A DNA stretch of 64,000 bases from Albibacterium sp963696875 (GTDB lineage: Bacteria > Bacteroidota > Bacteroidia > Sphingobacteriales > Sphingobacteriaceae), in contig CAVOLQ010000003.1 in assembly GCA_963696875.1 (NCBI GenBank), positions 248,001 through 312,000 on the forward strand, read 5' to 3'. Each line of letters begins with the position of its first letter. The first letter of the stretch is position 1. The notes beneath the pieces were generated by a model. The model saw only the letters and a list, made by a program, of their open reading frames with translations. It did no database searches and was not told the DNA's origin. The position numbers and the translations under genes are program-made. Below are positions 26,657-35,703 of the stretch, piece after piece.

Positions 26657-28388
26657 ATTGCTTTGATAGTATATAAGATCCGATAATTAATGCATCGAAG
26701 GGAGAGGTCCAAAAGCAATGTATCGCATCTCTGAGGCTGCAAACAATGGGTTTTCCCAAGGTATTGAATGATGTGTTAATGAGGATAGGCACTCCCGTTA
26801 TTTCCTTGAATGCTTTTAGTAAGCGATAATATTTAGGATGTTGTTTTTTGTTAATAGTTTGAATTCTTGCAGTTCCATCGATATGCCTAACAGCTGGTAT
26901 CTTTGTCGCTTTTTCAGGTGAAACTTGATCTACAAATAACATGAACGGAGATACCTGGGCTCCCGAGAACCACTCTGCTGCATCTTCTTCTAATACAACA
27001 GGTGCGACGGGTCGAAAGTCCTCCCGATCTTTTACTTCATTCAAACGGGCTTGCATGTTGGCATGAATAGGAGATGCGAGAATCGAGCGGCTTCCCAGTG
27101 CCCTTGGTCCAAATTCCATCCTTCCCTGAAACCAACCAATGATTTGATTTTTTGCTAAAAGAGATGCTGTTTCTTCGATAATCTTGTTTGATTTTTTGAA
27201 AGGAATTTTAGCCCAAGTAAGGAACTGTTCTATTTCGTTGTCGCTGAACTCCGGACCTAGATATACATGATCCATTTTATAAGAATGTCTTTTTTTTCTC
27301 AATTCCTTGGGCTCTTGCTCGGCGTGTATTACCATCGCAGCACCCAAAGCGGTTCCAGAATCACCTGCCGCCGGTTGAACCCATATATTTTTAAAGGGTC
27401 CGTAATCTCGTATCTTCGAATTGAGAACGCAGTTTAATGCAACGCCGCCCGCTAAGCAAAGATTTTCTTCTTTCGTAGTTTCATATAACCAATCGCATAA
27501 ACATAAAACTCTTTCTTCTAAGACAAATTGCAGGGAATGTGCTAAATCGAAGTGAAATGCAGTGAGGGGTTCGTCTTTACTCCTGGCTGGTCCAAACCGT
27601 TCTGTAAAGTCATCTTGTAAAATTTGGTATTGCCCATTAGCATTTAATTGAATAATTTCCCTGAAATCACGTAAAAAGGTAGGCTTTCCATAGGAGGCTG
27701 CTGCCATCACTTTATATTCATCCGAAGAGTGCAGAAAGCCCAGGTGTGTTGCAAGTTTTTCATACAAAAGCCCTAAGGAATGGGGTAAATTTACTTGTCC
27801 AATTCTGTGTATCTCTAAGCCCTGCCCGAGACTATAGGTACTGGAAGCAATTTCTCCTCGACCATCAAGGGTCAAAATGGCCGAATGCTCAAAGGGAGAA
27901 GGATAATATGCACTTGCCGCATGAGACAAGTGATGATCTACATAATGCCAGTTCCAATCTATTTCTTTGCTTCCTTTGAAGCGCTTTTGTAAATGATGTG
28001 GATAGCCATCGACAAGTTGGGAAGGAGCATGGAAAACAGAAGAAAGAAACAGGTTATTCCATGGGTTTTCGCCTTTATTTGACTTGTCGCACGAATTCGA
28101 AATGAATGGAATGGTGCAGTCTTTCTGGTGGACACTTTCATTTGATGTTAATAAAAAAGGATTGAATGAGTAGGCAATATCATCCACCTCACTTAAGGTG
28201 ATCTTCGCTTGCTCTAAACAGTAGTTTATGGCATGAAATGGCATCTCATAGGTTGTGAACGGAGTAGGCCTTTTTCCATGTTTTACGCCGGTAAAGCGTT
28301 CCTCTTCTGCAGCCGCCAATAATTTACCATTTTTGAAGATGCAAGCTGATGAGTCGTGAAATACTGCGTTGATTCCTAATGTTATCAT
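26598..28388 (-). CDS. O-carbamoyltransferase, NodU/TobZ family (596 aa)
   Basis: The N-terminal Kae1-like domain (ITLGINAVFHDSSACIFKNG; metal site DHHLSHAASAYYPSP; ILTLDGRGE) makes carbamoyl-adenylate from carbamoyl phosphate and ATP. The C-terminal YrdC-like part (QGRMEFGPRALGSRSILASP, REDFRPVAPVVLEED, PILINTSFNTLGKPIV) transfers it to a sugar hydroxyl. Length is close to NodU and TobZ. First gene of the leftward run with GT2 and GT9. In known systems it decorates Nod factors or antibiotics, so here it should carbamoylate the island's glycan. Confidence 0.92.
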   Translation of the reverse strand: MITLGINAVFHDSSACIFKNGKLLAAAEEERFTGVKHGKRPTPFTTYEMPFHAINYCLEQAKITLSEVDDIAYSFNPFLLTSNESVHQKDCTIPFISNSCDKSNKGENPWNNLFLSSVFHAPSQLVDGYPHHLQKRFKGSKEIDWNWHYVDHHLSHAASAYYPSPFEHSAILTLDGRGEIASSTYSLGQGLEIHRIGQVNLPHSLGLLYEKLATHLGFLHSSDEYKVMAAASYGKPTFLRDFREIIQLNANGQYQILQDDFTERFGPARSKDEPLTAFHFDLAHSLQFVLEERVLCLCDWLYETTKEENLCLAGGVALNCVLNSKIRDYGPFKNIWVQPAAGDSGTALGAAMVIHAEQEPKELRKKRHSYKMDHVYLGPEFSDNEIEQFLTWAKIPFKKSNKIIEETASLLAKNQIIGWFQGRMEFGPRALGSRSILASPIHANMQARLNEVKDREDFRPVAPVVLEEDAAEWFSGAQVSPFMLFVDQVSPEKATKIPAVRHIDGTARIQTINKKQHPKYYRLLKAFKEITGVPILINTSFNTLGKPIVCSLRDAIHCFWTSPFDALIIGSYILSKQYGHENISSDTYLQSAESLA

Positions 28389-28795
28389 ATTTGTTTGGGC
28401 ATTAAAAAATTGTAAATCCTCCTGTTTAACAGAGTTTATATTCTTAGGTTTTATTTAAAAATAAAACACGGATTAACCCCCAGGGTCCGGTAGAAATACT
28501 CTTTAGACAGTATTGATTTATACGACTTCCTTAGCACCGCTGTCTTAGCTATTAAAAAGCGTTAAAAATTCCATTTTATGCGCATAATAGCATAATGGGT
28601 GAAATCTTAGATTCAAGATGAACAGGTAGTGGGACAGAAGTTTAGAAAGATTCTCCTATCAAAATATCTGATTGATTTGTCGAAATAATTTAAAAACACT
28701 TTTTCGAGGCAAAAGTGTTTAATTTTTTTGCCTGGTTCAATTGAAACCCGGGCTTATAATACGATAAATTTTCTGAATGAATAATTAGACAATAA
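28389..28795. other. 407-nt divergent intergenic region
   Basis: Promoter region for the leftward carbamoyltransferase run and the rightward exporter operon. A 9-bp AT-only inverted repeat with a 2-base loop lies at 28448-28467 (half GTTTTATTT). No coding sequence and no confident -33/-7 pair was recognised. Confidence 0.45.
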
Positions 28796-30073
28796 ATGAG
28801 ATTATTGAAAATTATTGTTTTAAAGATAATGTTATTTATAGGTTTCAGCTCTTATGGACAAGAGCTGAATATACTCAGTATCAAAAAAGCTTACCAGCTG
28901 GCCAAAGATAATTATCCTCTAACCAAACAGTATGATCTGATTGCAAAAACCAAGGATTTTTCCCTCAAAAATGCGGCTAAAGGATACTTTCCGATGTTGT
29001 CTGTCAATGGTCAAGCTACTCGGCAATCGATTGTAACCAACTTTCCATTCACTATACCAGGGCTGACCCTGCCACAATATAGTAAAGATCAATATAAGAT
29101 TTATGGACAGATAGATCAAGTAATTTACGATGGGGGAATGATTGGTAATGAGAAAGAAAAGGCGAAAACAACCGCTACGATTCAGGAGAAAAGCCTAGAA
29201 GTTGATTTATATGCACTCTTTGATCGGGTAAATGAGTTGTTTTTTGGAATTATCCTCCTCGATGAGCAATTAAAACAAAATGAACTACTTGAAAAAGACG
29301 TTCAAAATGGGGTCGATAAAGCTAGAGCGCTAGTATCAAATGGGGTTGCTTATAGGAGTAGTGTGGACGAATTACTCGCTCAGCTGTTGCAGACGGAACA
29401 GGCGAAGGTAGAGCTCAAAGCAACGAGGAAGGCATATTTAGATATGCTTTCCCAATTTATTAATTTCCCATTGAAGGAGGAGAGTATTCTTGAGAAACCC
29501 ACTGCTCCAGTATTGGTAAATGAATTTAACCGACCGGAATTGTTATTGTATACTAGTCAGAAAAAAAGTTATGATAATCAAGAAAATCTCTTAAACCTCC
29601 AACTTAGACCTAAATTAGGCTTTTTTGCTCAAGGGGGATATGCCCGGCCAGGCTTAAACCCACTTAGTAATGCCTTCGCTTGGTATTATATAGGGGGGCT
29701 GAAATTGACATGGAACCTAGGCGGGTTCTACACTTATACAAATCAAAAGAAAATTCTAGAGATAAGTCGACAAACAATTGATCTACAAATGGAAACTTTC
29801 TTGTTTAATACCAGCCTTGTTCAAAAACAACAACAGGCCGCTATTTCTAAATTCATTATGCTTCTTGAGAATGATATCGCCATTATCGAACTGAGGGAAT
29901 CTGTAAAAAAGGCATCTGTTGCACAGCTGGAGAATGGAGTTTTGAGTGTACATGATTATATATCTGTAGTGAATGCCGAGGATCTGGCCAGGCAGAATTT
30001 TATTTTTCACCAGATACAAATGCTTCAAGCACAATACAACTATCTGAATACATTAGGTAACGCTATAAATTAG
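28796..30073 (+). CDS. TolC-family outer-membrane efflux protein (425 aa)
   Basis: The signal peptide is MRLLKIIVLKIMLFIGFSSY with likely cleavage before QELNILS. Two OEP repeats with long coiled-coil helices follow, for example SIKKAYQLAKDNYPLTKQYD and the second repeat ending in NGVLSVHDYISVVNAEDLA. It forms the outer-membrane channel of a tripartite exporter. It is the first gene of a six-gene operon (adaptor after 6 nt). Length is normal. Confidence 0.9.
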   Translation: MRLLKIIVLKIMLFIGFSSYGQELNILSIKKAYQLAKDNYPLTKQYDLIAKTKDFSLKNAAKGYFPMLSVNGQATRQSIVTNFPFTIPGLTLPQYSKDQYKIYGQIDQVIYDGGMIGNEKEKAKTTATIQEKSLEVDLYALFDRVNELFFGIILLDEQLKQNELLEKDVQNGVDKARALVSNGVAYRSSVDELLAQLLQTEQAKVELKATRKAYLDMLSQFINFPLKEESILEKPTAPVLVNEFNRPELLLYTSQKKSYDNQENLLNLQLRPKLGFFAQGGYARPGLNPLSNAFAWYYIGGLKLTWNLGGFYTYTNQKKILEISRQTIDLQMETFLFNTSLVQKQQQAAISKFIMLLENDIAIIELRESVKKASVAQLENGVLSVHDYISVVNAEDLARQNFIFHQIQMLQAQYNYLNTLGNAIN

Positions 30074-30079
30074 GAATTT

Positions 30080-31024
30080 ATGAAGATGTTCAAATATATA
30101 TTCATCGGTATTGCTGTTTTACTTTCAGCTTGCTATTCAAAAGATAAACTGTCGGATGCTTCCGGCACTTTTGAGGCGGATGAGGTGATTATCTCTGCAG
30201 AGGTTCCTGGTAAAATTCTTTCTTTAAATTTGGAAGAAGGGTCAATTTTAAGAAAGGATAGTGTGGTCGGTATGATTGATCCTGTTCCCTTTGAGCTTCA
30301 AAAAGCACAAATAGAGGCCACGATAGAATCCCTTTCTCAGAAAACAATGGACGTAAAACCGCAGGTAAAACTGCTGGAAGATCAAGGTGAGGTTTTAAAC
30401 GCCCAGCTCGCAAACGCTTTTTATGAACGAAAACGTTTGCAAAATTTGATAAAAGCGGACGCGGCAACCACTAAACAATTGGATGATATGAATCTTCAGA
30501 TCGAAGTTTTGGAAAAGCAAATTGAGGCCAATAAACAGCAGATAAAGGTACAACAAACAGTAACAGGAACTCAAAATAAAACGGTGTTAAGTGAATATCA
30601 GCCCTTAAAGAAATCAATTGCCCAAATCGATGACCAGCTTCTTAGGACACGTATCGTTAATTCGGTGAACGGTACCGTCTTGACCAAATATGCCATGGCT
30701 GGAGAGGTGACAGCTGCGGGTAAAGCCCTATATAAAATTGCGGATCTTTCAATGATCACTTTGCGGGCCTATATTACGGAAACGCAGCTATCTCAGATCA
30801 AACTTAATCAGAAAGTAAGAGTGCTCGTAGATGCCGGACCAAAAAATTACAGAGAATATCCGGGGCTTATCACCATGATCTCGGACAAAGCCGAATTTAC
30901 CCCTAAAACCATTCAAACCAAAGACGAGCGAGCCAACTTAGTCTATGCAATCAAAATTCACGTAAAGAACGATGGCCTATTGAAGATTGGCATGTATGGT
31001 GAGATTATGTTTGATTCGAAATAA
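30080..31024 (+). CDS. HlyD-family membrane-fusion lipoprotein (314 aa)
   Basis: Lipoprotein signal with lipobox LLSAC at residues 16-20. Biotinyl-lipoyl-like halves are GTFEADEVIISAEVPGKILS and VNSVNGTVLTKYAMAGEVTA, with an alpha-helical hairpin (about 75-180, rich in Gln/Lys) between them and a beta-barrel domain after (ITLRAYITETQLSQIKLNQK). It links the ABC permeases to the TolC protein. Stop and next start overlap (TAATG). Confidence 0.9.
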   Translation: MKMFKYIFIGIAVLLSACYSKDKLSDASGTFEADEVIISAEVPGKILSLNLEEGSILRKDSVVGMIDPVPFELQKAQIEATIESLSQKTMDVKPQVKLLEDQGEVLNAQLANAFYERKRLQNLIKADAATTKQLDDMNLQIEVLEKQIEANKQQIKVQQTVTGTQNKTVLSEYQPLKKSIAQIDDQLLRTRIVNSVNGTVLTKYAMAGEVTAAGKALYKIADLSMITLRAYITETQLSQIKLNQKVRVLVDAGPKNYREYPGLITMISDKAEFTPKTIQTKDERANLVYAIKIHVKNDGLLKIGMYGEIMFDSK

Positions 31025-31941
31025 TGAAAGCAATAATCGTTGAACAGCTCATCAAGACCTATCGGAATGGTAAAGTGGTTTTAGAGGCCTTAAAAGGAAT
31101 ATCGTTTTCTGTAGATCAAGGTGAAATATTTGGCGTTATTGGACCTGACGGTGCAGGTAAAACTTCCTTATTTAGGATATTGACGACTCTACTTCTAGCA
31201 GATAGTGGAACAGCCTCTGTAGATGGTTTCGATGTAGTGAAGGATTATAAAAAGATTCGGAGCGGGGTAGGGTATATGCCTGGACGGTTTTCATTATATC
31301 CAGATCTTACCGTACAGGAAAATCTGGAGTTTTTTGCTTCTATCTTTAATACCTCAATAGAAGAAAATTATGACTTGATTAAAGAAATTTACCAACAGAT
31401 TGAGCCTTTTAAAAATCGGAGGGCAGGCCAACTTTCTGGAGGTATGAAGCAGAAACTGGCATTAAGTTGTGCACTGATCCATAAACCTACTGTACTCTTT
31501 CTGGATGAACCAACAACCGGTGTAGATGCGGTCTCCAGAAAAGAATTTTGGGAGATGTTACATCGGCTTAAGATCCAAGGTATTACAGTATTGGTATCCA
31601 CGGCTTATATGGACGAGGCTAATTTATGTGACCGCGTGGCATTGATCCAGAACGGACACTTGCTATCTGTAAATACGCCTAAAAGCATTGTTTCGGAGTA
31701 TGCCAATTCTTTATGGGCTATTCGTGCCAATGAAATGTATGCACTGCTTAAGGCAATTAAAGCCGATCCTAACATTGAAAGCTGTTATCCTTTTGGTCAG
31801 TACCACCATGTCGCATTTAAAACATCCTATTTAAATCGGGAAAAACTAGAGCAAATAGTTCGAAATGGGAAGTACACGGGCGTAGAAATGAAGTCTATTG
31901 CCCCCAGTATTGAAGATTGTTTTATGAAGCTAATGACCTGA
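31024..31941 (+). CDS. ABC exporter ATP-binding protein, first of pair (305 aa)
   Basis: YbhF N-half-like ATPase. Walker A is GPDGAGKTSL, the signature is LSGGMKQKLALSCAL and Walker B is TVLFLDEPTTGVDAVSRKEF. The H-loop position holds STAYMDEANLCD, where Tyr-Met replaces the His seen in other ATPases (the partner has TTHYMEEAEYCD). In YbhF the two ATPases are one chain; here they are separate genes 3 nt apart. The missing switch His suggests that this site may hydrolyse poorly. Confidence 0.9.
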   Translation: MKAIIVEQLIKTYRNGKVVLEALKGISFSVDQGEIFGVIGPDGAGKTSLFRILTTLLLADSGTASVDGFDVVKDYKKIRSGVGYMPGRFSLYPDLTVQENLEFFASIFNTSIEENYDLIKEIYQQIEPFKNRRAGQLSGGMKQKLALSCALIHKPTVLFLDEPTTGVDAVSRKEFWEMLHRLKIQGITVLVSTAYMDEANLCDRVALIQNGHLLSVNTPKSIVSEYANSLWAIRANEMYALLKAIKADPNIESCYPFGQYHHVAFKTSYLNREKLEQIVRNGKYTGVEMKSIAPSIEDCFMKLMT

Positions 31942-31944
31942 ACA

Positions 31945-32691
31945 ATGGAAAAAGAAAAAGTAATAACGGCTAACGAACTGACCAAGAAATTCGGTGATTT
32001 TATTGCTGTTGATCAAATTAGCTTTGAGGTTGAAAAAGGAGAGATATTTGGATTTCTTGGAGCTAATGGAGCAGGAAAAACAACCGCTATGAGGATGCTA
32101 TGTGGATTGTCCTTACCTACATCAGGGATGGCTAGTGTAGCAGGTTTTGATATCTATAAGCAAACAGAAATGATCAAGAAGCGCATTGGTTATATGAGTC
32201 AAAAGTTTTCGCTTTATGAAGATCTCACCGTATCTGAAAATATCCGTTTTTATGGTGGAATATATGGTTTGAGAGGTGAAAAGATACGAGAAAAGACTGC
32301 GTTATTAATGAAACAATTAAAACTGGAAGGTGAAGAGAAGACCATGGTGAAGTCTTTGCCGCTTGGCTGGAAGCAGAAACTTGCGTTTTCTATAGCTATT
32401 GTACATGATCCTGCTATTGTTTTTTTGGATGAACCCACTGGAGGAGTGGATCCTGTAGCTAGGCGGGAGTTTTGGAGTATGATTTATGATGCCTCCGAGC
32501 GCGGAATTACCATTTTCGTAACTACTCATTATATGGAAGAGGCAGAGTACTGTGACCGCGTTACTATTATGGTCGACGGTAGAATCGATGCGCTGGATTC
32601 TCCGGGTAACTTGATGAGGAATTATGGGGTGGAAACTATGGACGAAGTATTTCTGCGATTGGCAAGAAAAGCAGTAAGAACTGGAGAGTAA
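31945..32691 (+). CDS. ABC exporter ATP-binding protein, second of pair (248 aa)
   Basis: YbhF C-half-like ATPase. Walker A is GANGAGKTTAMRML, Walker B is AIVFLDEPTGGVDPVARREF and the switch His is in TTHYMEEAEYCD. The signature is degenerate (SLPLGWKQKLA in place of LSGGQ), as in other C-half members. With the partner's altered switch region, the dimer should have one competent and one degenerate site. An 82-nt gap with a structured repeat separates it from the permeases. Confidence 0.9.
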   Translation: MEKEKVITANELTKKFGDFIAVDQISFEVEKGEIFGFLGANGAGKTTAMRMLCGLSLPTSGMASVAGFDIYKQTEMIKKRIGYMSQKFSLYEDLTVSENIRFYGGIYGLRGEKIREKTALLMKQLKLEGEEKTMVKSLPLGWKQKLAFSIAIVHDPAIVFLDEPTGGVDPVARREFWSMIYDASERGITIFVTTHYMEEAEYCDRVTIMVDGRIDALDSPGNLMRNYGVETMDEVFLRLARKAVRTGE

Positions 32692-32704
32692 GGAAAAATG
32701 TAGT

Positions 32705-32749
32705 GATGAAACCATCATGAGTTCGCAACGCTCACATGATAGCTTCATC
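32705..32749 (+). repeat. Intra-operon hairpin repeat, copy 1
   Basis: GATGAA, ATCATGAG, CTCA/CATGAT and TTCATC form a long imperfect hairpin with a TTCGCAACG loop. The 16-mer ATGAAACCATCATGAG (32706-32721) recurs at 40682. No T-tract follows, so it is more likely a repetitive extragenic element or an mRNA-stabilising structure than a terminator. Confidence 0.55.
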
Positions 32750-32773
32750 GCGACTTAAAAACAAATTGTTCTG

Positions 32774-33877
32774 ATGAAACAGTTTCTCATTTTTATAAAA
32801 AAGGAATGGCTTCACATTTGGAGAGACAGAAGAACATTGTTTATTCTGATTTGGATGCCTATAGTTCAGATTTTATTATACGGATTTGCATTGACGAACG
32901 AGGTGAAGAACTCGAATATCATGATTTTTGATCAAGCAAAAGACGTGGCCTCCAGAGCGATTTCAGCGAGGATAGCTGCAAGTAAATACTTTAGTTTAAT
33001 GGAAAATGCAACTGCTTATAAGGAGATTGAGGGTACTTTTAGACAAGGCAAGATCAGGATGGCAATTGTTTTTCCCCTTGGTTTTCGTAGTGATCTTTTG
33101 CATACAAACCATGCACAAATACAGTTAATTACAGATGCATCGGATCCCAATACGGCGAACATGCTCGCCAACTATGCTAGTGCAATTATTAATGACTACC
33201 AAAAAGAACTTAATCTGAACCGGGATTTGCCTTATACGATACACTTTCAAGTTAAAATGTTGTATAATCCCGAATTAAAAGGGGCTTATAATTTTGTTCC
33301 TGGAGTAATGGCTTTGGTGCTGATGTTGGTATGTGCGATGATGACTTCTATTTCCATTGTCAAAGAAAAAGAAATAGGGACAATGGAAGTGATTTTGATT
33401 TCACCTTTGAGGCCTTTTAGAATTATCATCGCTAAAACTATTCCTTATTTGCTAGTTTCAATGCTAAACATATGTAGCATTTTGTTGTTGAGTGTTTATG
33501 TTCTGGATGTGCCTATTGTAGGGAGTTTAACATTGCTTCTTGCTGAAAGTATGTTATTTACCATTACTTCTCTTTCTGTAGGGATTTTAATTTCAAATAC
33601 AGCTAAAACACAGCAAACCGCCATGTTTACCTCTATGATGAGCCTTTTTTTGCCGACACTTTTATTTAGTGGTTTTTTGTTTCCGGTAGAAAATATGCCG
33701 GTACCGCTACAGGTTATTTCAAATATTGTACCGGCAAGATGGTATTTTATTATTGTAAAAGCAGTGATGATTAAAGGGCTGGGTTTTGCTGCGATATGGA
33801 AAGAAACGATGATCCTAGCGGCTATGACAACTGTCTTATTAAGTGTTAGTATTCATCAATTTAAGACAAGGCTATGA
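32774..33877 (+). CDS. ABC-2 type permease, YbhS-like (367 aa)
   Basis: One N-terminal membrane helix (RTLFILIWMPIVQILLYGFA), a large periplasmic domain (about 45-175) and five C-terminal helices. The signature segment EKEIGTMEVILISPLRPFRI is typical of ABC2_membrane_3 permeases, as is FSGFLFPVENMPVPLQVISN. It forms a heterodimer with the next gene, which overlaps by 4 nt. Substrate is unknown; drugs, cations and lipids are reported for relatives. Confidence 0.9.
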   Translation: MKQFLIFIKKEWLHIWRDRRTLFILIWMPIVQILLYGFALTNEVKNSNIMIFDQAKDVASRAISARIAASKYFSLMENATAYKEIEGTFRQGKIRMAIVFPLGFRSDLLHTNHAQIQLITDASDPNTANMLANYASAIINDYQKELNLNRDLPYTIHFQVKMLYNPELKGAYNFVPGVMALVLMLVCAMMTSISIVKEKEIGTMEVILISPLRPFRIIIAKTIPYLLVSMLNICSILLLSVYVLDVPIVGSLTLLLAESMLFTITSLSVGILISNTAKTQQTAMFTSMMSLFLPTLLFSGFLFPVENMPVPLQVISNIVPARWYFIIVKAVMIKGLGFAAIWKETMILAAMTTVLLSVSIHQFKTRL

Positions 33878-34995
33878 GACTACTGAAATTTTTGCTGCAG
33901 AAAGAGCTATTGCAAATCTTTCGAGATCCTTCAATTATTAGGATATTATTTATCATGCCAATGATTCAATTATTGATACTACCGCTTGCTGCCGATTATG
34001 AAATTAAAAATATTAATCTGGGTATAGTCGATCAAAATCATTCTACATATTCTCAGAAAATGATTAATAAGATCGTCTCGTCTGGCTATTTTAAACTAAG
34101 GGACTATAGTGCCAGTTATGCTGATGGTTTGCTTGCTATTGAGCAGGATAAAACCGATCTTCTGCTGGAAATCCCTGCTCACTTTGAGCGAAATCTGGTG
34201 AAAGACAATCAAGCTGACTTATTGGTTGCCGTGAACGCTATTAATGGTGTGAAAGGTGGTCTTGGAGCGGCATATATTCAAAGTATTCTTCAAGACTATA
34301 ATCAAGATATCCGTATGCAATGGATACAATTTCCTAGGTTTGATCCCCAGCCTGTTATTGAAGTTATTGCATCAAACTGGTATAATCCAAATATGAACTA
34401 CAGGGTGTTTATGGTTCCCGGTATTTTAGTTATGTTGGTGACCTTGATCGGTTCTTCTTTTGCCGCCAATAACATTGTAAGAGAGAAGGAAATGGGTACT
34501 ATCGAACAGATTAATGTGAGCCCAATTCTGAAAATACAATTCATTTCGGGTAAACTTATCCCTTTTTGGTTACTGGCCAACATCGTATTAACCTTGGGTT
34601 TATTAATTGCAAGGTTTGTATATGGCATCGTTCCTTTAGGATCTTATACTACCATTTATATTTTTTCTTCAGTCTATTTGGTGGGCATTTTAGGTTTGGG
34701 TCTTCTTTTGTCAACCTATGCGCAAACTCAACAGCAATCGATGTTGGTTTCTTTTTTTGTGACAATGATATTTAATCTTCTTAGTGGTTTATATACGCCG
34801 ATAGAAAGTATGCCTGAATGGGCACAGGTTATTACCCGTTTTAATCCAGTTTCTTATTTTATTGAAGTAATTAGAATGGTGATGTTAAAGGGTAGCGGCT
34901 TATCGGATATTCGCTTTCAAATTTATGCAATGATTGGTTTTGCCGTTTTTTTTAATAGTTGGGCAATTTTTAATTATAGGAAAAGGTCTTCATAA
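33874..34995 (+). CDS. ABC-2 type permease, YbhR-like (373 aa)
   Basis: Same layout as its partner: helix near 22-42, periplasmic domain, EKEMGTIEQINVSPILKIQF and GLYTPIESMPEWAQVITRFN before the last helices. The start overlaps the preceding stop by 4 nt (ATGA), so the pair is made in equal amounts. Last gene of the operon. The next gene follows after 130 nt without an obvious terminator. Confidence 0.9.
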   Translation: MRLLKFLLQKELLQIFRDPSIIRILFIMPMIQLLILPLAADYEIKNINLGIVDQNHSTYSQKMINKIVSSGYFKLRDYSASYADGLLAIEQDKTDLLLEIPAHFERNLVKDNQADLLVAVNAINGVKGGLGAAYIQSILQDYNQDIRMQWIQFPRFDPQPVIEVIASNWYNPNMNYRVFMVPGILVMLVTLIGSSFAANNIVREKEMGTIEQINVSPILKIQFISGKLIPFWLLANIVLTLGLLIARFVYGIVPLGSYTTIYIFSSVYLVGILGLGLLLSTYAQTQQQSMLVSFFVTMIFNLLSGLYTPIESMPEWAQVITRFNPVSYFIEVIRMVMLKGSGLSDIRFQIYAMIGFAVFFNSWAIFNYRKRSS

Positions 34996-35125
34996 TTATT
35001 TAAAGTGTCTTTCTTGACAGAAACAAATTGCTGAAACAGCTGTTCAGATTCAAGGCAGAGTTCTATAGATATTGTAAATTTTAGGCAAAATAAATTCCGT
35101 CAGTATCTTATAAAATAAATACGTT

Positions 35126-35644
35126 ATGGAAAATACCAGCATTAACACATTACATAATTTACTAGATTATAATGTCAGCAAATTTATAAGTGCAGAAGTC
35201 GAACTGAAAAACAGTTTGCCCGTATGGATTAGGGAAGCCAATTCATTACAGTTGAAAAATATTTTAGAGAAGTACCTTGAGTTTGTAAGTCAGCATCTGA
35301 AGCGTATTGACGAGTTCATACAAGAGGAACAAATCGGGATGCTCAGTGTAAGTAATTCAAACATGCTGGCGTTTATAAAAGAAACAAATGAATCCCTTGC
35401 CTCTTGTACAAATGCAGCAATTAAAGATGCTTGTTTATTAGCATGCATCCAAGAAATTAATCACTATAAGATTTGTTTTTATGGTACAGGTGCCGCATAC
35501 TCAACATTACTTGAATTGGAAAAAAGCGCGACTATGTTTCGTGAAGCGGAAGTAAATGAGAAGCACATAGATGACCATTTATCTCAATTGGCTATGTTTG
35601 AAATAAACAAGAAAGCTAAGTCGTCTTTATCCTTGCCAAAGTAA
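35126..35644 (+). CDS. DUF892/YciE-type ferritin-like protein (172 aa)
   Basis: Four-helix-bundle sequence. SKFISAEVELKNSLPVWIRE opens the first helix with Glu, EFVSQHLKRIDEFIQ continues with HxxR, and LLACIQEINHYKICFYGTGA carries the E...H and Tyr typical of DUF892 (family pattern YEIAxYG). Members are stress-induced and presumed to bind metal. It is a single gene beside a zinc dehydrogenase and universal stress proteins, which fits a stress role. Confidence 0.75.
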   Translation: MENTSINTLHNLLDYNVSKFISAEVELKNSLPVWIREANSLQLKNILEKYLEFVSQHLKRIDEFIQEEQIGMLSVSNSNMLAFIKETNESLASCTNAAIKDACLLACIQEINHYKICFYGTGAAYSTLLELEKSATMFREAEVNEKHIDDHLSQLAMFEINKKAKSSLSLPK

Positions 35645-35703
35645 AAGCAAATGGAGTAAAAGAGCTGATGATGCGCGCTGAAATATTACCTGCTCAATAT
35701 CTA

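Noticed and set aside
28448..28467. AT-only inverted repeat in the divergent region before the exporter
   Set aside because: Composition makes such repeats frequent by chance here.
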